Of a DNA stretch of 64,000 nt, positions 11,536 to 23,700 are shown piece by piece; position 1 is the first letter of the stretch, and each line of letters starts with the position of its first letter. The position numbers were made by a program, and so were the translations under genes. The notes beneath the pieces are model-generated. The model had not been told where the DNA came from. It saw nothing but the letters and a program-made list of their open reading frames with translations, and did not search any database. Location of the stretch: positions 1-64,000 of the forward strand of contig CAJNOP010000083.1 in assembly GCA_905250075.1 (NCBI GenBank), read 5' to 3'. The DNA comes from Rotaria sp. Silwood1. Its lineage: Eukaryota > Rotifera > Eurotatoria > Philodinida > Philodinidae.

Positions 11536-14500
11536 ATGTCAAATCTGCACATCATGGTAATAATTATCGTATGGATCTTTTTCTGTGCAAATGCCTATGG
11601 TAAGATTTTCTCATAACGAGATAAAATGGCCTAAAACAACGTCATTAAATAGCCTATTTTATTGTTCAAATAATAGACGAAAAAGAACAAAAGATTCAAA
11701 TAAAATACTCCCGTTATGTGACTATCTCTCTCATAAATTAATTGTAATTGATATTATCATATTATAACGCAACAACAGCTGCTATCTTTTTACAAAAGTG
11801 TTTAGAGAAATGAGTCTAAAGACAATTAAGGGTGCACTAGTGCGCAGAGCTGTAAATTTCAACGAACTCTATCGACTTGTTTAGCTATCTTTTCAATTGC
11901 GTTTATTCTTCTTCTTTTAATTCTCGAGATACGAAGTCGATTGATGAAACCTACACCAAACACCCTCAAGTCTAGTTGTTTGATTAAATCTTATAAAAAG
12001 AATTTTGAATTCTACTAATCAATAGCGTTTATGCGTTACGATGGAGAATCTGCAGGTATGATAGACCAAATACTTATAACATGATGAGTAGTAATTCGAA
12101 CAAAATTGTAAGTAGGATGATTTATGAAGCAGAATTATTTTTAAAGATAGTAGAAGCTTTTTAAAACATCTTTTATATGACTAGATCGACGTTGAAAAGT
12201 TTTAAAACCTGAGAAAAATCACTTCTGTTGTTGCTATCACTTGCGTCTAGTTTTAAATCTAGATTATAATAAGAATATAAAGCGAGAGAATATTTGGAAT
12301 TCATTAATACATTATACAATTTACTTATCGTTTTTCTTTAGCAAATAAAGAATCATGTAATGGTGCCATTGTTAAACAAAAAACGAATCAGACTATTATT
12401 GATGCACAGGACCAAATATGGACGATTGATCCTCATGACAAAATTACTAAGAATGGGAAAAATGCTTGCTTCTCTGAAGGTGTCGTATTCCTGGTTTATT
12501 TAGATAAAGTGATTTATCAACAAAATTACCAGAACTTGTGGTGGAAATGGAAAAACGAACAATGGCAACGTGTAACGGATAATGATTTTTTATCACAATT
12601 ACTTAAAGCAATCAGGTGTATGTCTACTCCTTTTCCAGGTAGTTGCAGTATTCCAATTATCTGAACATTGTTAAATAAGATGCATTATTCATATTACATA
12701 AACTTCCATGAACATCACAGATCATATCACTGTCAACTAACGTCTTCCTTCATCGAATAGGAGACCCCACGTTTTCAATTATGTTGGATTCTACAAAGTT
12801 TTCAGGGGATGTAGGTGTAGACCTTTTTCTTTACCAAATATTTAATAACACACCCTTCAGCAATTCTTTGAGAAACTGGGGTTCCTAGACTTTCTTAGTT
12901 TTCCTTGTGTCATTGAAATCCTAGAGCTGCTAGAGTTTCTCAAGTTCTTTGAAATACTTCGGTTGCTTGGATTTTCAGAATTCTTTGAATTGCTAGAACC
13001 CCTTGGATTCCTATAGTTATTTAAAATTCTGAAGATGAAAAATTTTCTTACGTTCCCAGAGTTCCTTGAAATTTTTTAATTGCTAAAGTTCTTAAGTTCC
13101 TTAATATCTTTGTTTTGTCCGAGTTCTAGAATTTCTAAGGTCTTAGAAGCCATTTGAAATCCTTTAGCTAACAGATCTTCTTAGGTTCTTTTCTTGCTGT
13201 TTCGTTTCTATTGACCAGAACTTTTTTTTTTATCGGTTTTCGAATTCTGAAAACACCGAGGGTTTACATTCAGGGAATTTGCTGACTCTTGAAAAATGAT
13301 GTGTTTTTGAATCTCGTTGATAATATGAGTATTCAACATCACTTTTACATAGTTTCAAATGTCGATGATGATGAAAATACTGAAGAGTATAAGCTCAATA
13401 CAGAGTTTAAAAAAGCTATCTAATGAATATGAATCGAGTCGAACTGTTGAATTACTCACAGAAAAACTGGAAAAATGCATAATCGTATATATTAAAAAAA
13501 GAATATATTGCATAGCTCATAATTTTATCTATTAATTTTAAAGCTAACAAAATGAGTTTTAGTCGCGATATTTGTTGGCGTGACACATAGTTTAATAGAA
13601 CTAGATCTAATAAAAAGGTTTGGTGGTGCATTTAAATATGAGTGACACATCATTCCTATTGTGATTCTGTATTATGATGTCTTATTCTGAATATTAGATA
13701 ACCTAAATGCCTAATAAATAATCTCGTATTGCAGAACGAGAAAAAAATATGAAATTCAATAACACATTATATGATTTACTTATCGTTTCTTTTTAGCAAA
13801 TAAAGAATCATGTAATGGTGCCATTGTTAAACAAAAAACGAATCAGACTATTATTGATGCACAGGACCAAATATGGACGATTGATTCTCATGACAAAATT
13901 ACTAAGAATGGAACACATGCTTGCTCCTCTCAATGTGTCGTATTTCTGGTGTATTTGTATAAAGTTGTTTATCAACAGAATTGCGCGAATAAATGGTGGA
14001 AGTGGCACAATGAAGATTGGAATAGTGTAACGGACAATGAACTTATATTACAGTTGCTTGAAGCAATCAGATGCACATCCACCTCTTTTACAGGTAGTTG
14101 TAGTTTTCTAATTAACTGGACAGTCTCAAACAATATAAATCACTCCTATTATATAGTTTTTCATCGACATCATAAAGCGTGCTCCGTGAACTACCCTCTT
14201 CCTCCTCACCGATTATGAGACTCCATTTTTTCTGTTATGCTCAAACATACAGTTTTCCTGGATTTTCCTTTGGATCTAATTGATATTTATAATTTTTTAA
14301 TAAAAGGGTTTTTCAGAGAATCCGAACGATTCTGAGATTTCAGGAAGACATTTTTAAGATTTTGAATGCTCAGAAATAACGTTACACTAAATCTTTGAAG
14401 ATTTTCAGATGGAGATCCTAAAAGAATATCATATTGGGATGTAAATATGCTTATTAAAGTTCAAATATTCCCAAAAATAACAAATAAGAGCGATCTTTTA

Positions 14501-17500
14501 TTACTTCAGGCGCATTGTCTACTATGGGTGATCTTCTATTGTAGGGATTTAACGCATCTAATGCATTGAAAACAAAAAATATAGTGTAGAATTATGCGCC
14601 CTAGGATGAGTTCAACTTATTAGTGATTAGACACATAAAAATTAGTAGAAGACTTACAATCAAAAATGCGTTTTTGATCGGATGATTTGCTGAAACAAAG
14701 GAGTTACGGGTTATTGAACTCTGTTCATTGTCAAAAGTGGAAAAACGAAATCGGAAAACAAAGAAAAATATTATTCTTAAGAAATAAGCTCTTGAAACTC
14801 ATACTCATAAGTTTATTTATCATCTCACGATTCAGCAAATCATCAATTCGTTTCATTCTATGTATGAATCATTTTTAAAACTTCATTCAAAGAACTCTGC
14901 CTGCTCCGAACTTAAAAGTGCAAGAGTTGGAATAGGTATAACATGGAAGAGTCACTAGGGTCAACAAAGACACAATTCCCACGTTTTTAGCTCTAAATCA
15001 TATTTTTTTGAATTTCTTTATTTCGAATGAAACGATTCGAGCAATAAAATAACAGTCTTGCATTAGAATATCACATTTCCCTGAACGGTCATGATCTTTT
15101 TTTCATCAATCTTTACTTTTTTTTAATCATTCCATGGACTACATTTTGTTCTCCCAAATACTGGAAGTCAGCTTAAAAAGCATCGATTCAACAATCAGTA
15201 TATATTCTTACAGTAATAAATTTCAATCAGTATATAACGTAGAGATCATTTATCAAAAGCATATATGAAGTCCTATTAATTAAAAGGGGATACGCATTTC
15301 TCTAGAGAGTTTCCTGAGGCATTTTTTATGAAAGAAATTACCAAACTAACTATAATGCTATTATCATACTCTAAACTTCCCATGTAAAAATAGAACAAAA
15401 CACTTTCATCATTTAGTGTAGATGGTGAATGATCAAGCGAAGATCTCAGATGATTATTTTTCAGTTGGTTTTGGAATGAACTGATTTAACAATCGATTGA
15501 GTCTGCTATCATTAATATATATTCCAAAAAATAAACAAGTCCAAACAGGATTTTAAATAACTTCATTGAGCTTTGCCGTTTATTGAAATTTTATTAGTAG
15601 AAACCAAAAAAGCTGTTGTCTAGCTGTATGTAATCATTTTTAATAAAAGAAACTAAAAATTATTTATGATAGCATACTACAAAAATCGAAAGCCATACAG
15701 CTATAATGCATAAATTATTCGCTAGGTAGCTGTAAAACTTTCAAAAAATATAGTTTTCTCTTTTCTCTAGAAGCATTTCTTTCCATATCACTGAATCTGC
15801 TTTCATATTATTAATAGTATCTCTTGAAAATTTTGTCTTTTTGTGAACAAATAAGAAAATCCAATGAACTTCTATAGATCTTGTATATTTATCTAGAGGT
15901 GATTTTTAGTTGTTGACTCGTTCTCATCATAAATGTGATGAATAAAGAACATGATATGATACCACTATACTTTGATATAGATCAAACTACAACGATAGAG
16001 AATACATCACCAACTACACATTTGGGTAACTGATATTACTTTTGTTCGTGACTAAAATTATAATTAAATCGTCTATTATTTCAGCAGAAAGTTCAACAGA
16101 AGTCACCTCAACATCTTCTGAATATAATGGTATGCATATGATCGGATATTGTCATTAAAAACAAAAATCATGAACTTTTAACTGTACTTTAGATAATCTT
16201 AGAACTACAACTGTAGTGAAAAATACCAAAATACTTGATACATCGACAGGTACGTTTTAATTTTGTTTTTGTTCATATTTGTAAGCTCACTGAAGAGAAG
16301 AGCGACTTTCTATTACGTCCTCTTCTCATAAAAAAAAAGAAATATATAATATTTCTATTGAAATTAGTTCTTACCCTTGTACTTCTTTTGAGAATCAATC
16401 TAAATAAAAATAAAAGAATATTTCTTTATTTCAAATTGGTAGCTATGAAACATAGTTCATATATATCTTTAAAGCCTCATATTTAATTGAATCGTTCAAA
16501 CTAAATAATCACTTAAAATATTAAAATTATTCAAAAAGTTAAATAAAAATTGACATCAACAAAAAGAAAGATCTTTTAAACGCAACCAATATATATGAGT
16601 ATCTTTTAGCTAAACGAGACTCTTGCAGACATCGAGTCATGGAAGCTTTTTGGTGTTTTATAGGATTCAAGATTGCTCAAGGATTGTATATCATTGCATA
16701 ATAGTGAACAATAAAGTATAGTAATTAAGATCAGATGATGATGTTTAGCTGTCATAAAACTCTAGTGTTAGCATAAATTCTTACCATAGTAACAGATGTT
16801 TTGATTGTTATAATAGCTCTTAAACTAATACGATCTATCTATGATTATGTTTTTAGCTCTTCTAGAACCAATAACAGTGTCAACCACAACAGATAAAACG
16901 ACCATGTTATTGAACGGTAAGAGTTCACACTTACTTTCATTTTGTTATTGCTAAAACTCACCGAAAAAATAGTGTATTAAAAGAATCGATCAATAGATTT
17001 ATGATTATTTCTTTTACAGAATAGAATTTTTCTTCTTTTTCGATTATAGATGGTGAATCATCATCGTCTTACTTTATTCCATCCAAGTGTAATGATTCTA
17101 TGTATATTGGAGTCTCTTGCAATATTTCAATGAAAACTTGTGATGTGCACAATCCATGTCAGAATTTGGGCAATTGTACAAATAATTCTAGTTTTCTTCA
17201 TGGTTATCATTGTATATGTGAGCCTGGTTTCACTGGTATTAATTGTGAATTGAATATTCAACCCTGTAAACCGAATACTTGTTTATATAATGGTACAAAT
17301 CCATTTAATCTGTCTTAGTTATTATAAATAAGTATTTTTCTAATTGAGGTACTTGCAATACATTGAACAATACAAATTTTGATTGCAATTGTACAGAAGG
17401 GCGCACAGGCATTCATTGTGAACTGTTGATTAACTATTGTGACAATGTGAAATGTTTAAATAAAGGCATCTGTCGATCGTTACTCGTCGGTTACAAATGC

Positions 17501-17803
17501 GAATGTTTATTTGGCAGCTATGGGCAGCACTGTGAACACTTGGCAACAAGTTTTGTCATTCGACAATATTTTGCAAAGGGTTTCGCATACATTGCTATCA
17601 TTGTTATAATAAGTGCTGTCAGTTTTATAATCCTACTTGATATACTCAAATATGGATTTGGTATTGATCCAGTTCGTGAAGAACGTGATCAGATTCGTCG
17701 TAAACGGGCTTTGTTCAAACAAACTAATCAAGAGACAAGAAAACCTTTAAATACATGTTATTTACAACGTGTAAACAAAGTATCACCTTTTTCACAACCT
17801 TAA
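11536..17803 (+). CDS. Composite surface receptor: signal peptide, two Trp-rich modules, Ser/Thr stalk, EGF domains, one TM
   Basis: Nine exons join in frame, all at phase 1: 11536-11599, 12342-12638, 13797-14093, 15981-16025, 16085-16129, 16193-16249, 16857-16916, 17050-17292 and 17349-17803 (about 520 residues). Exon 1 encodes a signal peptide. Exons 2 and 3, both 297 nt, encode duplicated modules (about residues 22-120 and 121-219). Each has the order NGA, QTIIDAQDQIWTID, ITKNG, VVFLVY, VYQQN or IYQQN, a WWKW cluster and a final Trp. I recall this pattern from accessory modules of bacterial secreted glycosidases. Four mini-exons give a Thr/Ser-rich stalk (220-288). Exons 8-9 give about three EGF-like repeats with CxCxxGxxGxxC endings, a membrane span (about 447-467) and a basic tail. 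Role: probably binds extracellular glycans (inference). Further exons may exist in the long introns. Confidence 0.75.
12342..14093 (+). repeat. Tandem exon duplication, period 1455 bp
   Basis: Exons 12342-12638 and 13797-14093 have identical length and nearly identical first halves. The similarity extends about 45 bp into the preceding intron (both carry ATTTACTTATCGTTT before the acceptor). The second halves have drifted: an acidic/aromatic loop differs and extra cysteines appear in copy 2. The intron between has no matching copy, only a cryptically repetitive stretch around 12880-13170 built on CTAGA/TTCTTTGAAAT-like units. Confidence 0.8.
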
Positions 17804-18064
17804 TGACCGAATAAAAAATTGAGACTTTTATAAATTCAAAACTGTTGTCTTTTTCGACTATATATCAATGGTTTAGTCAATCTTCTGTTTATGTTGTCTT
17901 CGTGTGTGTGAATTTATATGCCAAATAAAGATACATGAATAAGAAATGATCGGGTTCCAATCATCAGTATTTACTTTTTTCTTTTCTTCGACTAATTAGA
18001 TCGTAAAAATTCGTATTCAATCATTCTGTTTGTTTATGCGCTGAAACGTTTGTAGAGATACTAG
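17804..18064. other. Receptor 3' flank
   Basis: Contains AATAAA at 17812-17817 and again within CAAATAAAG near 17922-17928, plausible polyadenylation signals. No gene was seen. Confidence 0.45.
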
Positions 18065-18716
18065 TTAAAAGGATCATGTGGTGAATGAGAGAATGCAGGC
18101 ATTTTCGTTTTCATTTATTTTAACGTGTTCTATAACAATTCAATCTATGAGTCTTAAGTGTCACTTTTCAAAAACCTATACAATAAAAAGAAAAAGAATC
18201 AGTAGCGGGAGTCGTTTAATCTATGATGCTGTTATTCTTATTTCGATCTTATTCAACTAGTTGAGGGTATGAATATAGCTGTAAGGAACACAGAAGGTTC
18301 ACGCTCACACCCTCATTTTGCTACTATTTATTGAAATCGAATTCAACTTAAAATACATTTGATTAATAATATTTGATTGTGTAATGTTTTCAGATATTCT
18401 TTATAGATTTTAACGAAGATATTTATAGTAGGAAAGTGGGTGTGGATAGTGCGTATTGATAAGGAGAAGACTTATACTCACTAGGAACGGACGATTCAGA
18501 TCCCAAAAGAAATTCGTCCAGCCGATTTTGATACAACTCCAAAAATGATCGAGCTGGTTCCTATACTCACAAGCAAACAGTTTGAAATCGAAACCCTTTT
18601 CATGCAAAGCAATGCATTGCTTTATTAACCTTTTAACAAACAGTTAACATTAGTGACCTAGAAATATATAATATAAACAGTAATTGTCTAAACATCAAAT
18701 GAAGACACTCCTAGCT
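18065..18716. repeat. 652-bp dispersed repeat, copy 1
   Basis: Nearly identical, with only scattered substitutions and a few small indels, to 49173-49820 in the same orientation. It starts TTAAAAGGATCATGTGG and ends CTCCTAGCT. It carries an internal foldback (18263-18314, GAGGGTATGA to CTCACACCCTCA) and a perfect 18-bp palindrome AAAGCAATGCATTGCTTT at 18606-18623. No convincing coding capacity: the ORFs present are short and unrecognised. The telomere-like array B begins directly at its right end. It has no LTR-like TG...CA ends. It could be a non-autonomous element or a subtelomeric duplication. Confidence 0.85.
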
Positions 18717-18845
18717 GGGTGTGGGTGGGTGTGGGTGTGGGTGTGGGTGTGGGTGTGGGTGGGTGAGGGTGTGTGGGTGTGGGTGGGTGTGGGGTGTGGG
18801 TGTGTGTGGGTGTGTGTGTGGGTGTGGGTGGGTGTGAGTGTGGGT
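18717..18845 (+). repeat. Telomere-like G-rich array B
   Basis: About 130 bp of GGGTGTGGGTGTG units, interrupted by variants. It directly follows the 652-bp repeat and runs into the box TAGAGGTGTTAGCCG (18845-18859). Long ORFs on both strands here are repeat artefacts. Confidence 0.85.
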
Positions 18846-19484
18846 AGAGGTGTTAGCCGTCGATTTTTCGCCGCCGCCGCCGGTAAAATTTTCATCCGCC
18901 GCCGCCGCCGATCGAGTGAAGGATCACAGTTCAAGCTTCCTCTTTTCTAGATTATCACTTGTTGATAATAATCAGTAATATCTCAAGTTTGATCTATGTG
19001 ACAATTAGCGATTGCTGAAACCAACAGAACTTTTAAAAAATAGGAATTAGTGTATTTTTTCTTGGATGACATATGGTCTGAAAACCGAGCTGATAAAAAA
19101 AATATGTCTCCTTGTGATTTTGTGACGCTACCATATTTATTAGGTTTTCATTTGCATTATTCCTTCATGCACAATAGATTCATCGCTTTTATTTTCTTCG
19201 TTTCGCGATTTTTGACTTATTCAGTATGCAGTTTCGACTAACTGTCTAGTTTGAGTTCGAATATAGATGTAACTAACATTGCAATTCGAATTCGAATTCC
19301 AATCGACACTCTCCTACCAGTTTAGAAAAAAGAAAAATATTTAGTTTCAATTTGAATTCAAATAATCAATGAAAACAAATCTTGCTCTTTTTCTCCACTC
19401 ACAGAAAAGTATCGATTTGAATTTGGATTCAAACTCTAATTTCAATGTTAGTTTCACTTATGATCTAATTCGAGCTAGTATAGG

Positions 19485-19916
19485 GATGGCACATTATCTT
19501 TATTTTACTTTGAAAAAGTAAAGTAAAGTAAAGTAGAGTAAAGTAAAATACTATAGTTCGAATGTGGAAAATAAAGTGAGATAAAGTTAACCAAACAATA
19601 TTTTTTATGTATCCATAAAAAATCGATATTTTTCGGCTTTACTTATTTTTTTTCACACTAATTTTAAGACGAAACGATATTGAAAAAACTTTGATACGTT
19701 CTAAGATTATTTCTACACGATCCTGAACGAAGAAATTGCCAAAAAATTTAAAACATACAATTTCATTTTTTTTCACTTTACTTTACTTTACTTTTTGGGT
19801 AACGTATTTAACTTTATTTTAACGGGTAAAGTAAAGTATTTAACTTTACTTGATCGGGTAAAGTAAAGTTCTAATACTTTACTTTATTTGGTAAAGTAAA
19901 GATAAAGTGCCAGCCA
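19485..19916. mobile_element. Foldback/MITE-like element rich in AAAGT repeats
   Basis: The left end ATGGCACATTATCTTTA pairs with the reverse complement of the right end (ATGGCTGGCACTTTATCTTTA). Inside, AAGTA pentamers (about 19515-19550) face ACTTT pentamers (about 19777-19795), and more AAAGTAAAGT lies near 19826-19903. About 430 bp in all. No ORF. Target-site duplication not resolved. The ends vaguely recall hAT-type termini, which is only a guess. Confidence 0.6.
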
Positions 19917-20212
19917 TAAGCCATCATGTTTGAATTTAATTTTTATTTTAGATGGATAGTCACATTATTGCCATTTTGGCTTATATCATGAGTTTTTGTT
20001 GTGTGGTTTGAAGTTATTTCATGATGGGACAATGTGAATTTTTTGAATTAATGAAAATAAAGTTACATCTAGTGGAAAAATTTTTCCATAAAAAGACATG
20101 AGCGTGCTAAGAAGAAAACAGCGTTATAATTCTATGAGAACAGAACGCCTAATGTTTGTCTTAACGGTAGGGATCTACGAAAGACCCTGTGAAATAACAT
20201 AGGAAAAATTTT

Positions 20213-20310
20213 GTCGTCGCCGCCGCCGCCGAAAATGACCTCCTCGGCGAGAGCTTCTCGCCGCCGCTGATGCCTTAAAAATTTTCCGCCGCCGCCGCCG
20301 CCGCCGCCGA
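20213..20310. repeat. CCG trinucleotide islands
   Basis: Runs of CCG/CGC at about 20213-20232 and 20286-20310 stand out sharply in AT-rich DNA. Between them is an inverted stretch CGGCGAGAGCTTCTCGCCG. A matching CCG island lies at 18868-18912. Confidence 0.8.
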
Positions 20311-20334
20311 TCAAATGATCGGCTAACACCTCTA

Positions 20335-20625
20335 GGTATGGGGTGTGGGTGTGGGTGTGCATAAAGAGACCAATACCGACATCCCATACCGACACCCCAA
20401 ACTCACACGTACACCCACACCCCATACCCACACCCACACACCCACACCCACACCCACACACCCACACCCACACTCTCACCCACACCCTCACACCCACACC
20501 CACACCCACACCTACACCCACACCCCACACACCCACACCCACACCCACACCCACACCCACACCCTCACACCCACACCCACACCTACACCCACACCCCACA
20601 CACCCACACCCACACCCACACCCTC
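20335..20625. repeat. Telomere-like array C, G-rich then C-rich
   Basis: A short G-rich part (20335-20359) precedes a 250-bp C-rich part (about 20376-20625) of CCCACA-type units. The C-rich part holds a higher-order duplication of about 75 bp, beginning at ACCCTCACACCC near 20485 and again near 20561. It ends CCACACCCTCAAG, the same terminus as the short element at 39261-39312. The ORFs across it are repeat artefacts. Confidence 0.85.
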
Positions 20626-20758
20626 AAGATATTAGGAAGTTCTTTCGATCAAATTATGCTGCTTTTAAGCGAAAAAATCTAAGAGCATTTAACAAACTGT
20701 GCGAATGTTCAATTAAAAGAAAAATTGAAGCATAGTATTTGCATTTATAGTTTCTGTC

Positions 20759-23700
20759 CTACATAGATTGCGATGCGTGATAATGATCAAGCTTTTTGTA
20801 CAGTCTACGGATGTGTTGTTCAGTTTGTGCAATGATTGGATCTGTTGGCGGCACAATTTTAAGATAAATATCCATACCACGTTCATAGTTAAACAAGGCT
20901 TCGGATACGTTGCCTAGCAACTCGAAAATCTTGCCAAGCTCTATGTATGTCGACGCTATATCAGGATGCTCTGGTGCAAGTGTGGCCATTTGTACTTGTA
21001 AAGCTGTAGTAAAAGCATCAAGTGCTTCATTATATCGACCTTCTCTACCAAACGCCATGCCGATAGCCGAGTGAATAAAAGAACCGCCGGGATGATTTGC
21101 TTCTCTGTGACCGAGATCAAGAGTCAATGCGGATTGAAAGTGAGCATGAGCACCTGAAAAATCTCCTTGTTTTAGAAGACTGTGCCCGGTATACATATGA
21201 TAGGGAATTTGCATTGAGTGATTAGGAGGCAACGAATCATGTATAGTTGGTACATGACGTTGTAAAATTGATTCTGCATGTTGCTCTTGACCTAGGTAAC
21301 CATAAATTCTGGCTAAGTCGAGAGCACATCGATTGACCAGTGGATGTTGAGATGGGTAACATTTCTCAGCTTTTTCGAGTCCAATTTGATAAAATGATAA
21401 AGCATCCTTGAAATGGCCTTTTCTTTCATAAATCAGACCAATGTCTCTGCAATAACGCGCAAGGTTCTCTTCGCTATGATAAGGTACACAAAGAATTTCG
21501 ACGTGCAGCGCGATTTCCATATTAATGAGTGCGAGATCAAATTTTTCTAGATTAATACAGAGGTCACCTAATCCGTGATAGAGAATTGCTATTAATGAAG
21601 TCGGTATGAATCGAAGAGCAGGATTCTTCACTACCTTGTCATAGTTCATGAGTGCTTGCTGCTTTTTGCTTAGTTTGGTATATAGTAGTCCTAATGTCCA
21701 CTGAATTTTCATACGCTCCAAGGAATTAGTCTCCCTTTCGATAATCGTTTCTAAGATTTGTGCTGCTAGTTCATGCTCGTCCATGTACATCATCAATAAA
21801 CCAAGACCGCAAATATGGGATCCACTATCTCTTGTTACTGCTGATCGAATTGAAGCTTTGAGAACAGTCAATTGTGGATCGTTGTCATTTGTCGATCTCA
21901 GATTGACATACCAAAAACCATTCGTGTCAGGTTTTTCAATCGATTCAATTCGAAAGATGCTGCCCATTGTAAACAAATATTCTTTTTCATTATCACCAAA
22001 CTGGCTTTCTTCCTCAATGTTGGCAAAGACAGCAGTGGTTCGCACAGATCGATCAACATTGATTACAAAAAGAACTTCTACAGCACCATCATAGTTGCCA
22101 CTAAACAACTGAGCAACTGTTTTGTCTGCACTAGTTGACCAAAAGCTATTGTTCGACAACAGTCCGCCTGGATTACTCTTGATCCTTTCAAATTCCTCAA
22201 TTGGCATCGGTACCCCTCTGTAAAGTGTCAGGGGTTGTGTTTGTCGTAAATTTGCATGAAGTTGAACGATCTGTTTATGAACATCTTGAATAAACACACG
22301 CATTGGATATAGTGTCGAGAGATCATGCGTACGTAATGCTGCATTGACCATTTGAAAGGGAAAAGTGTTTTTTGTGTACCAGTGAATAGCTGCTTGTGAT
22401 CTATAGTCCCGTTCAAATTCATCAATTTTTTTAATCATATGTCCATCATTCATGTAACAAATAAGACAAAATTCAATCATGTGATTTACATCTGCAGTCG
22501 AATAAGGCAGTTCCGTCAAAATTTCTTTGATCAATTGACCATACATGAACATGACTTCTTGTTTATTCTTCCTATTGCCATCTATTTGTAAAGAATTTAT
22601 TGAGCTACTAGTGATTTCAAATCCAATAGGATCGTATATGTCATATTGAATTTCTTCAAGATGTTTTTGGATCGACGTTATATTGTCAAAGATACCTTTT
22701 ACTTTATTATATTGCGCTGACCATTCTTCATCATTCGATTGATCTGAACGAAGAACGAATATCGAATCAAGTTGCCCAAAATCATGTATTATAGGCACTA
22801 TCATTTGCCCATCAAATTCATTGACAATGAAAAATATTCTGTTCTCTTTTACATTAAGTATGTATTCAACACAAGTATCAATATCATTGAATGTTTTGAG
22901 TATACTAGAAATGCGTCGAAGTTCAATGATGTGCTTTTTTACCATTCCAGTAGCAAATATAGGTGAACTATCAAGCCAAATGATGATATAATTTTTGGTT
23001 ATAGATAATTGTGACTGTTTGGATTGAGTACTATCAGCAAGTGAAGCTGTGTTGACGTCTGATGTGCTCGTTTCTAAAAGATAGTTATAATAAGTTCAGC
23101 TACTTGTGCATGTTATAATCTGATTTCCAGTTATCTATGTTTTATAACATCACTATAATGTGACTCTTGCCAATATTAATGCAAACCTTTTGATTGGATA
23201 TCAAATATTCATAGTCTTTGAAACTGTGCGATATATTTATCATATACCAAACAATTTAGACAGTATTTAGTTGAAAGAATTGACAAAGATCTATAAAAGT
23301 ACTCCATAAAATAAAACTGGATTCGTTTGACTATTAATTTTTGAAAGAAAAAAGAATTGTTCTATGATCATTAATGCTAATATTAGCTGAACTTGCAGAA
23401 AATATCATCTCAATGAGATTAATGAAACCTTGATCAAATTTTATTTCGATGTTTTCAATTGAGGAGCTATTCGTCAATTTATTTTCATTTTTCATTCAAC
23501 AACTAACACTTATTCCGTTAATTCAATATTGAGTAGATCATTACAAACTTTCCAAGATACAGATTTTTCTAGAAGTTTATGAAACCTACTTGTAGTTATG
23601 GTATAAATCCGTCCAAAAAAAGGAAGTTTGGAATTTTTTTACTGTTTTCGTTTTATTTTATTTACAAAAGTTAAAATATTAATAAAAAATGACATAAATT

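Larger units (their letters stand above)
18717..20625. mobile_element. Element bounded by inverted telomere-like arrays, a 15-bp box and CCG islands
   Basis: Left to right: G-rich array (18717-18845), box TAGAGGTGTTAGCCG (18845-18859), CCG-repeat island (about 18868-18912), about 1.3 kb of AT-rich DNA, CCG islands (about 20213-20310), the same box in inverted orientation (20320-20334), then an array that is mainly C-rich (20335-20625). The mirrored order of array, box and CCG island suggests one unit with composite inverted ends. No transposase or reverse transcriptase ORF lies inside. The interior contains a second foldback (19485-19916). Seen: arrays, boxes and islands. Inferred: that they form one mobile unit. 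Confidence 0.5.

Noticed and set aside
18684-18950. Open frames on both strands through the G-rich array B
   Set aside because: The repeat unit has no stop codons in several frames. The translations are pure VWVWVG or THTHPHP patterns and carry no gene evidence.
20132-20735. Four overlapping ORFs of 70-155 codons on both strands
   Set aside because: All are created by array C and the CCG islands. No conserved protein sequence and no splice context.
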